From assembly GCA_021820105.1 (NCBI GenBank), contig JAKAED010000011.1:1-48021 (forward strand): a DNA stretch of 48,021 nt, in the 5' to 3' direction. The DNA comes from Actinomycetes bacterium (lineage in GTDB: Bacteria > Actinomycetota > Thermoleophilia > Solirubrobacterales > Solirubrobacteraceae). Positions 42,950-48,021 of this stretch are shown in pieces. The notes beneath the pieces are model-generated. The model made no database searches and was not told the origin of the DNA. It saw only the letters and a program-made list of their open reading frames with translations. The stretch's first letter is position 1, and each line of letters begins with the position of its first letter. Both the position numbers and the translations under genes were made by a program.

Positions 42950-43771
42950 TTACAGCTCCGGCGTCGCCGAGCGCGCCGGCGGCTTGCTCCGGCCCTTGTT
43001 GGGCGTGCGGCCGAGGATCTTCAGGATCGGGTCGTGACGCTGATCGACGACACGCTCCTTCATCGGGATGATCGCGTTGTCCGTGATGTGGATGTTCTCC
43101 GGGCAGACCTCGGTGCAGCACTTGGTGATGTTGCAGAGGCCGATCCCGCCCTCATCGGCGATCTGGTCCAGCCGGTCGACTCCATCCAGCGGGTGCATGT
43201 CAAGGCTGGCGATGCGCATCATGAAGCGCGGCCCGTAGTAGCGGTTGTGCATTCGGTGGTCACGCAGGATGTGGCAAACGTCCTGGCACATGAAGCACTC
43301 AATGCACTTGCGGAACTCGCTGATGCGATCGGTCTCGGACTGGTCGATCAGGAAGTCGCCATTGAGCACATCCACGCCCTCGCGCAGGTTCTCGCGTGGG
43401 GTGAACGGCGTGATCTGCTCGTTGACCCGATAGTTCCAGGAGACGTCGGTTACCAAGTCGCGGATCAGTGGGAAGGCGCGCATCGGCTCGACCGTGATCG
43501 GCTCGTCCGCCGGCAGGTGATCGAGCCTGGTCTTGCACATCAGCCGCGGCTTGCCGTTGATCTCGGCGCTGCATGAGCCGCATTTGGCGGCCTTGCAGTT
43601 CCACCGGACCGCCAGGTCAGGCGCCTGGCTGCGCTGGATCTCGAGCACGGCGTCGAGCACGACCATGCCGGGCTCGGTTTCGAGCTCGTAATCAACCAGC
43701 TGGCCGCTTGTCAGATCGCCGCGCCAGATCTGGAGCTTGCGGGTTCCACCCGCTGTCAGCGTCTCGCTCAT
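42950..43771 (-). CDS. sdhB: Succinate dehydrogenase/fumarate reductase iron-sulfur subunit
   Basis: This 273-residue protein has a [2Fe-2S] ferredoxin domain with C59, C64, C67 and C79, then C156-x2-C159-x2-C162-x3-C166 and C213-x4-C218-C219-x3-C223 for the [4Fe-4S] and [3Fe-4S] clusters. It transfers electrons from the flavoprotein to the membrane anchor and quinone. It is the third gene of the sdh operon, overlapping the flavoprotein stop by 4 bp (43768-43771). A strong hairpin follows. Confidence 0.96.
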   Translation of the reverse strand: MSETLTAGGTRKLQIWRGDLTSGQLVDYELETEPGMVVLDAVLEIQRSQAPDLAVRWNCKAAKCGSCSAEINGKPRLMCKTRLDHLPADEPITVEPMRAFPLIRDLVTDVSWNYRVNEQITPFTPRENLREGVDVLNGDFLIDQSETDRISEFRKCIECFMCQDVCHILRDHRMHNRYYGPRFMMRIASLDMHPLDGVDRLDQIADEGGIGLCNITKCCTEVCPENIHITDNAIIPMKERVVDQRHDPILKILGRTPNKGRSKPPARSATPEL

Positions 43772-45510
43772 GCTGCCTTCTCAGCCTCCTTGCGGGCCTC
43801 GACCAGCTCCACCAGCTCATCGCGTGTCAGGACGGGCGTCGGTGTGAGGGTCATGTCGTGCTCGCTTTCGCGATGAATGACGATGTTGTGCGCGCCCCAG
43901 TAGTCACTGTAGGCGGTGTGATCCAGACGGCTGTGGCCGCCCCGGCTCTCCTCTCGCATCAGCGCCGCGCGAGCGACCATCAGGGAGACGTTGAGCATGT
44001 TCTTGACCTCGCGGCAGAGTTGCCACCCTGGGTTGTAGTCCAGTCGGTCCGACGGGGCCTTGAGGTTCTCCACGCGGCCCTGCAGGCTCTCGAGCCTGTC
44101 GATCGCCTGCGTCAGGCCCTCCTTGTCGCGGAAGATGCCAACGCCGTCACCCATGATCGTCTGCAGCTCACGGTGCATCAGGAACGGGTTCTCAGCGTTG
44201 TCTCCGTCGCTTCTGCTGAGGAAGTGGGCCACCTCCGCCTGCGCGGCTGAGATCTCCTCCTGTGGGAGCGAGACGCTGCCGACCTGCGCCGCCGCCTCGG
44301 CCGCGCCGAAGCCGGCCCTCCGGCCGAATACCAGCAGGTCACCAAGCGAGTTTCCGCCCAGCCGGTTGGCGCCGTTCATGCCGCCGCTCGCCTCGCCGGT
44401 GGAGAACAGGCCGGGGACCCGAGTCGCTCCGGTGTCGGCGTCGACCTTGATGCCACCCATGAAGTAGTGGCAGGTCGGGCCGACCTGCATGGGCTCCTTG
44501 GTGATGTCAACGCCCGCCAGCTCAAGGAACTGGTCGTACATGCTCGGCAGCTTGCGCTTGACGTAGTCCGAGTCCAGATGGCTGACGTCCAGGAAGGCGC
44601 CGCCGTGGGGCGTGCCACGACCCTCCTTGACCTCGGTGTAGATCGACCGGGCAACCACGTCACGGGTGGAGAGCTCCATGCGCTTGGGGTCGTACTTCTC
44701 CATGAAGCGCTCACCCAGGGCGTTGCGGAGGATGCCTCCCTCACCGCGGACCGCCTCGGTCACAAGCAGTCCCGCAACACCGGGCGGGTAGACCATGCCG
44801 GTGGGATGGAACTGGACAAACTCCATGTCCACCATCTCGGCGCCTGCCTCATAGGCCAGCGAGTAGCCGTCGCCCGTGCAGTCCTGGGAGTTGGAGGTGA
44901 TGCGGTAGATGCGGCCGCTGCCGCCTGTCGCCAGCACCAGTGCCTTGGCGCTGAAGGTTATCTGCTCGCCGGTGGCACGGCGGTAGCCGAAGCAGCCAAC
45001 GACGCGATCACCGTCCTTGATCAGCTTGGTGATGGTCGTCTCCATGAAGACGTCCACGTCGGAGTGAACGGTCTTGTCCTGGAGTGTGCGGATCATCTCA
45101 AGCCCGGTGCGGTCACCGATGTGAACCAGGCGCTTGTAGGTGTGGCCGCCAAACGCGCGCTGTGACATGCGGCGGTCAGGCGTGCGGTCAAAGATCGCGC
45201 CCCAGTGCTCCAGCTCGCGCGCGCGGTCCGGTGCCTCCTTGGCGTGCAGCTCCGCCATCCGCCAGTTGTTGAGGTACTTGCCCCCGAACATCGTGTCCTG
45301 GAAGTGGGTGGTCCAGCCGTCCTCGGGCGCCACGTTGCCGAGCGCGGCGGCCAGGCCGCCCTCAGCCATCACCGTGTGCGCCTTCCCCAGCAGCGATTTG
45401 CAGACCAGGCCGGTCCGGGCCCCCGCCTCGGCGGCGGCGATCGCGGCGCGCAGCCCGGACCCGCCGGAACCAAGCACTAGGACGTCATAGTCGTGGTGTT
45501 CGATCGCCAT
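43768..45510 (-). CDS. sdhA: Succinate dehydrogenase/fumarate reductase flavoprotein subunit
   Basis: This 580-residue protein starts at MAIEHHDYDVLVLGSGGSG (ATG at 45510; an upstream in-frame start at 45606 runs through the membrane-anchor gene). It has the FAD Rossmann motif GSGGSGLRAAIAAAEAG, the histidine-flavinylation region KAHTVMAEGGLAAALG, VQFHPTGMVYPPG, and the active-site THDVV-like STRDVVARSIYTEV. It oxidises succinate to fumarate. The ATG overlaps the upstream stop (TGATG), indicating translational coupling to the anchor subunit. Confidence 0.97.
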   Translation of the reverse strand: MAIEHHDYDVLVLGSGGSGLRAAIAAAEAGARTGLVCKSLLGKAHTVMAEGGLAAALGNVAPEDGWTTHFQDTMFGGKYLNNWRMAELHAKEAPDRARELEHWGAIFDRTPDRRMSQRAFGGHTYKRLVHIGDRTGLEMIRTLQDKTVHSDVDVFMETTITKLIKDGDRVVGCFGYRRATGEQITFSAKALVLATGGSGRIYRITSNSQDCTGDGYSLAYEAGAEMVDMEFVQFHPTGMVYPPGVAGLLVTEAVRGEGGILRNALGERFMEKYDPKRMELSTRDVVARSIYTEVKEGRGTPHGGAFLDVSHLDSDYVKRKLPSMYDQFLELAGVDITKEPMQVGPTCHYFMGGIKVDADTGATRVPGLFSTGEASGGMNGANRLGGNSLGDLLVFGRRAGFGAAEAAAQVGSVSLPQEEISAAQAEVAHFLSRSDGDNAENPFLMHRELQTIMGDGVGIFRDKEGLTQAIDRLESLQGRVENLKAPSDRLDYNPGWQLCREVKNMLNVSLMVARAALMREESRGGHSRLDHTAYSDYWGAHNIVIHRESEHDMTLTPTPVLTRDELVELVEARKEAEKAA

Positions 45511-46280
45511 CAGAACACGTGGTGAGGGTCGGTGAACGCGCCGGATGAGACCAGCCAGATGTAGATGTCCGTCCCCCAGACGGTGAACATGCTGATCCAG
45601 GCCCACTGCATGTGGCGACCGTTCAGGATCGAAACCCGCTGCCAGGCCCGGTGGCGGGTGCGGTTGGTGTCAGAGCAGGAGAAGCAGTTGAGCTTGCCGC
45701 CGATGATGTGGCGCCAGGAGTTGCAGCCGAACGTGAAAGCGGAAAGACACAGGACGTTGATCAGCATGATCGCGTTGCCGAGGCCGAACCCGAACGACCC
45801 GTGGTAGAAGAGGCCGCGGATGGCGTCGTACCACAGAAAGCCGATCACGATCGTGGCGAAGTAGAAGAAGATGCGGTGCGAGTTGTTGAGCACCAGCGGG
45901 AACTTTGTCTCGCCCGTGTACTTGCGTCGTGCCGCGCCGGCGACTGCGCAGGAGGGCGGCGCCAGGAAGAAGGACCGGTAGTAGGACTTGCGGTAGTAGT
46001 AACAGCTGCTGCGCAGGCCGAGCGGCGCCCAGAGCACCAGGAAGGCCCACGGCAGCGCGGTGTTGAAGCCGAAGAACTTGGGCAGGTCGGGTGAGAACAT
46101 CGGCGACTCCAGATAGGCGCCGCCGGCCGTGATCGTGTAGTGCTTGTTGAGGATCACGTGGATGATCGTGTAGACGCCAAAGAGCGTCAGGGAGGTGACG
46201 ACGAACACTGGCTGGATCCACCACCGGTCGCGTCGCATGGTTGCGCCGAGCCGGCGCGGGGGAGAGGCAACGGTTGTCAT
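45510..46280 (-). CDS. Succinate dehydrogenase membrane anchor-like protein (single large subunit)
   Basis: This 256-residue membrane protein has about five predicted helices, beginning after RRDRWWIQPVFVVTSLTLFG. It contains YLESPMFSPDLPKFFG, a Cys-rich loop FGCNSWRHIIGGKLNCFSC, several His (NNSHRIFFY, GRHMQW) that could ligate heme, and a C-terminal ISMFTVWGTDIYIWL. It directly precedes sdhA with a 1-bp overlap, so it is the anchor. There is no separate SdhD. This single-subunit layout resembles the actinobacterial type. Heme number and quinone are unknown. Confidence 0.85.
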   Translation of the reverse strand: MTTVASPPRRLGATMRRDRWWIQPVFVVTSLTLFGVYTIIHVILNKHYTITAGGAYLESPMFSPDLPKFFGFNTALPWAFLVLWAPLGLRSSCYYYRKSYYRSFFLAPPSCAVAGAARRKYTGETKFPLVLNNSHRIFFYFATIVIGFLWYDAIRGLFYHGSFGFGLGNAIMLINVLCLSAFTFGCNSWRHIIGGKLNCFSCSDTNRTRHRAWQRVSILNGRHMQWAWISMFTVWGTDIYIWLVSSGAFTDPHHVF

Positions 46281-46414
46281 AAGAGGAGAGCTCTCTCAGG
46301 GGGTATGTAGGGCAAGACTGAGTCCATTATCGGCATTTAATCCGGCGATTGACTTCTCGCCGGACAGGGAGCGATACGACGCAACGGGGCTTGGCAGGGC
46401 CCTAGGCTTAAGTG
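46281..46414. promoter_or_regulatory. Divergent region between the sdh operon and FAD oxidoreductase, with inverted repeat
   Basis: TCCGGCGA (46341-46348) and TCGCCGGA (46357-46364) form an 8-bp inverted repeat around TTGACTTC. The repeat contains a plausible rightward -35 TTGACT (46349-46354). A palindromic GAGAGAGCTCTC lies next to the sdh start. Promoters for both directions must lie here; their exact positions are unclear. Confidence 0.4.
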
Positions 46415-47575
46415 ATGGCGGCGCAGCAGGTCAGCGGCGAACAGTTCCGGGTCGTGATCGCCGGTGGGGGATTGGCGGCGCTGGAGGCAGCATTGGCTCT
46501 GCATGACTTAGCCGGCGAGCGCGCGGCCATCACGCTCGTGGCGCCGAACCCTCAGTTTCGGTATCGGCCGCAGCTGATGAGAGAACCGTTCACGGCCGCC
46601 GCCACAACCGCCTACAGCATGGCTGAGATCGCCGCCTGTGCCGGCGTGCACCTGCTCAGGGACAGCTTCAAGTGGGTCGATCCGGTCGACCGGGTGCTGC
46701 ACACACGGGATGGCGCGAAGCTGTCCTATGACGCGCTGCTGCTGGCGCTGGGCGCCCGCAGCCACGCACGCTTCCGGGGCGTGCTCACGCTCGATGAGAA
46801 CCGGATCGCGGAGCAACTCACGCCGCTGGTTGAAGCGATCGACCACGGGACCGTGCAGCGCGTTGCCTTTGTTGTGCCCTCGCTGCCGATCTGGTCACTG
46901 TCGGCCTACGAGCTGGCGCTGATGACGGTGAACCACGCCGCCGCGCGTGGGCGGGAGGTGGCTGTGCTGCTGATCACGCCTGAGGACTCGCCCCTGGCGG
47001 CCCTGGGAGTGAGCGCGAGCGCGGAGCTCGGGCAGCTGTTCACGGAGGCGGGAATCACCACCGTCACCTCTGCCAACTGCCAGATCCGGGAGCCGGGACG
47101 GATCGACCTCTACCCGCTGCGCAGCTCGATCCTGGTCGACCAGATAATCGCGCTTCCGGAGCTGTACGCACCGTCGCTGCCCGGCGTCCCCACCAGCGCG
47201 GAGCGCGGCTTCGTGACGGTCGACGCGCATGGCGCCGTGCATGGACTTGACCGCGTGTATGCCGCCGGTGACATCACCGACACGCCGGTCAAGCACGGCG
47301 GACTCGCTGCGGAGCAGGCCAACGTGGCGGCGCAGGCCATCGCGGCGTTGGCAGGCGCACCGGTCAAGCCGCGAGCCCTGCGTCCGGCGCTTCACGTGAT
47401 GCTGCAGGGCGCCGCCAGGCCGTTGTTCATCCGCTCGCAGATGCTGGGAGAGCACGGCACCGATCTGGAGCTGAGCAGCGATCCGCTGTGGGAGCCGCAG
47501 CGGCTTCAGAGCGAGTATCTGGGCCCGCTGTTGGTTGAGCTCGACGCCGCTCGTAGAGCTGGTGAGGGCGGCTGA
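46415..47575 (+). CDS. FAD-dependent pyridine nucleotide-disulfide oxidoreductase (NDH-2/SQR-like)
   Basis: This 386-residue protein (ATG at 46415; GTG one codon earlier) has VVIAGGGLAALEAALALHD (FAD), SYDALLLALGARSHA, a central NAD(P)-like domain (about 150-240), and DRVYAAGDITDTPVKHGGLAAEQ, the C-terminal FAD motif. The overall plan matches the sulfide:quinone/type II NADH dehydrogenase group. No redox-active CxxC is seen. It is divergent from the sdh operon and could supply quinone-linked electrons, but the donor is not determined. Confidence 0.85.
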   Translation: MAAQQVSGEQFRVVIAGGGLAALEAALALHDLAGERAAITLVAPNPQFRYRPQLMREPFTAAATTAYSMAEIAACAGVHLLRDSFKWVDPVDRVLHTRDGAKLSYDALLLALGARSHARFRGVLTLDENRIAEQLTPLVEAIDHGTVQRVAFVVPSLPIWSLSAYELALMTVNHAAARGREVAVLLITPEDSPLAALGVSASAELGQLFTEAGITTVTSANCQIREPGRIDLYPLRSSILVDQIIALPELYAPSLPGVPTSAERGFVTVDAHGAVHGLDRVYAAGDITDTPVKHGGLAAEQANVAAQAIAALAGAPVKPRALRPALHVMLQGAARPLFIRSQMLGEHGTDLELSSDPLWEPQRLQSEYLGPLLVELDAARRAGEGG

Positions 47576-48021
47576 TCACGCTCTTGCGGCGGCCTCGGCG
47601 CCACCCCTGGTGCTGGAGCGGTCGCCGGCGAACATGGTCCGGTTGCGCCCGGCGGATTTGGCCGCGTACAGAGCCGTGTCCGCGCGGCTGAGCAGCTCGG
47701 CCGGAGAGTCACCGGGGATCCTCACCGCCACTCCCGCCGAGCATGTCTGTGCGGCGGGCATCCGTGAACGCAGACGCTCGACCAGCGCGCTGACGGCATC
47801 CCGCTCGTCCCCGGTGATGAGCAGCGCGAACTCCTCCCCGCCCAGGCGGGCAAGGAAGTCCTCGGCGCGGATCTCCGCGCTCCAGGCCGACGCCGCCTCC
47901 TGCAGCAGCAGATCGCCGGCGGGATGCCCATGGGTGTCGTTGAAGGTCTTGAAGTGATCGATGTCGATCATCAGCAGCGACAAAGGCCTGGTCTCGCGGT
48001 TCGACTGCACGATCGCCGCCC
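47576..48021 (-). CDS. GGDEF-domain protein (diguanylate cyclase), 5' end cut by window edge
   Basis: The frame is open to the right edge; 148 codons are visible. It includes RPLSLLMIDIDHFKTFNDTHGHPAGD (shown in parts: MIDIDHFKTFND and HGHPAGD), then RLGGEEFALL, the GGEEF active-site variant, and SRADTALYAAKSAGRN at the end, all typical of an active GGDEF domain that makes cyclic di-GMP. A GTG at 48010 is probably internal. Sensor domains would lie outside the window. It is convergent with the FAD oxidoreductase and adjoins its stop. Confidence 0.93.
   Translation of the reverse strand, partial: AAIVQSNRETRPLSLLMIDIDHFKTFNDTHGHPAGDLLLQEAASAWSAEIRAEDFLARLGGEEFALLITGDERDAVSALVERLRSRMPAAQTCSAGVAVRIPGDSPAELLSRADTALYAAKSAGRNRTMFAGDRSSTRGGAEAAARA

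Overview
The window is about 48 kb of GC-rich chromosomal DNA. GTG/TTG starts are frequent, GntR-FCD and PucR regulators are present, SDH has a single large membrane anchor, and there are a GluQ-type synthetase, no-CCA tRNA genes and many CaiB/BaiF, LLM-flavin and SnoaL-like proteins. Together these suggest a soil actinobacterium, possibly of the Thermoleophilia/Solirubrobacterales type. That placement is inference from gene content, not from a marker gene.

Region 1 (1-16300) is the most distinctive part and looks like a glycoside catabolic locus. A leftward operon (7318 to 1693) encodes a SnoaL/NTF2-like protein, a small DUF6379-type beta subunit, an AP-endonuclease-2-fold alpha subunit, another sugar isomerase/epimerase, a Gfo/Idh/MocA dehydrogenase and xylose isomerase. 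A rightward operon (7712 to 13386) encodes a CUT1 sugar ABC transporter (binding protein, two permeases, ATPase) followed by a second beta/alpha pair. The beta/alpha pairs resemble the C-glycoside deglycosidases DgpB-DgpC/CarB-CarC. The Gfo/Idh/MocA enzyme fits the DgpA role of making the 3-oxo-glycoside. A plausible route is uptake, 3-oxidation, C-C (or C-O) glycosidic cleavage, then isomerisation of the released sugar. Two further isomerase/epimerase genes lie at the left edge, transcribed divergently from a 45-bp region. The rightward operon has a good promoter with a palindrome over its start site and an approximately 220-nt leader with five hairpins, which I could not match to a known RNA family. 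Two MFS transporters and a second SnoaL-like gene follow.

Region 2 (16311-19426) holds a GntR-FCD regulator, a glutaryl-CoA dehydrogenase and, divergently, a class III CoA-transferase: a probable glutarate-to-crotonyl-CoA module. L-2-hydroxyglutarate oxidase at 28544 may be related by pathway. An A/T-rich motif containing TAGGATA is found between these divergent genes and at two places in region 1.

Region 3 (19625-30716) is a mixed set: tandem secreted GH16 proteins, glutathione peroxidase, LysE exporter, esterase, LLM oxidoreductase, amidase, an unusual array of seven 60/81-bp hairpin repeats, tRNA-Ser(GCU), Ldh-type dehydrogenase, amidohydrolase, LhgO, a fatty-acid hydroxylase-like protein and a small zinc-ribbon protein.

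Region 4 (30738-48021) is largely housekeeping: a two-TM/RCK channel with a non-canonical filter, a PfkB kinase with S-adenosylhomocysteine hydrolase, ammonium transporter with PucR regulator, a lipoprotein, a Bax-inhibitor-like protein, an alpha-methylacyl-CoA racemase, fatty acid desaturase, GluQ synthetase, the succinate dehydrogenase operon, a FAD oxidoreductase, and the start of a GGDEF protein cut by the right edge.

All assignments come from reading motifs and layout. No database search was run.
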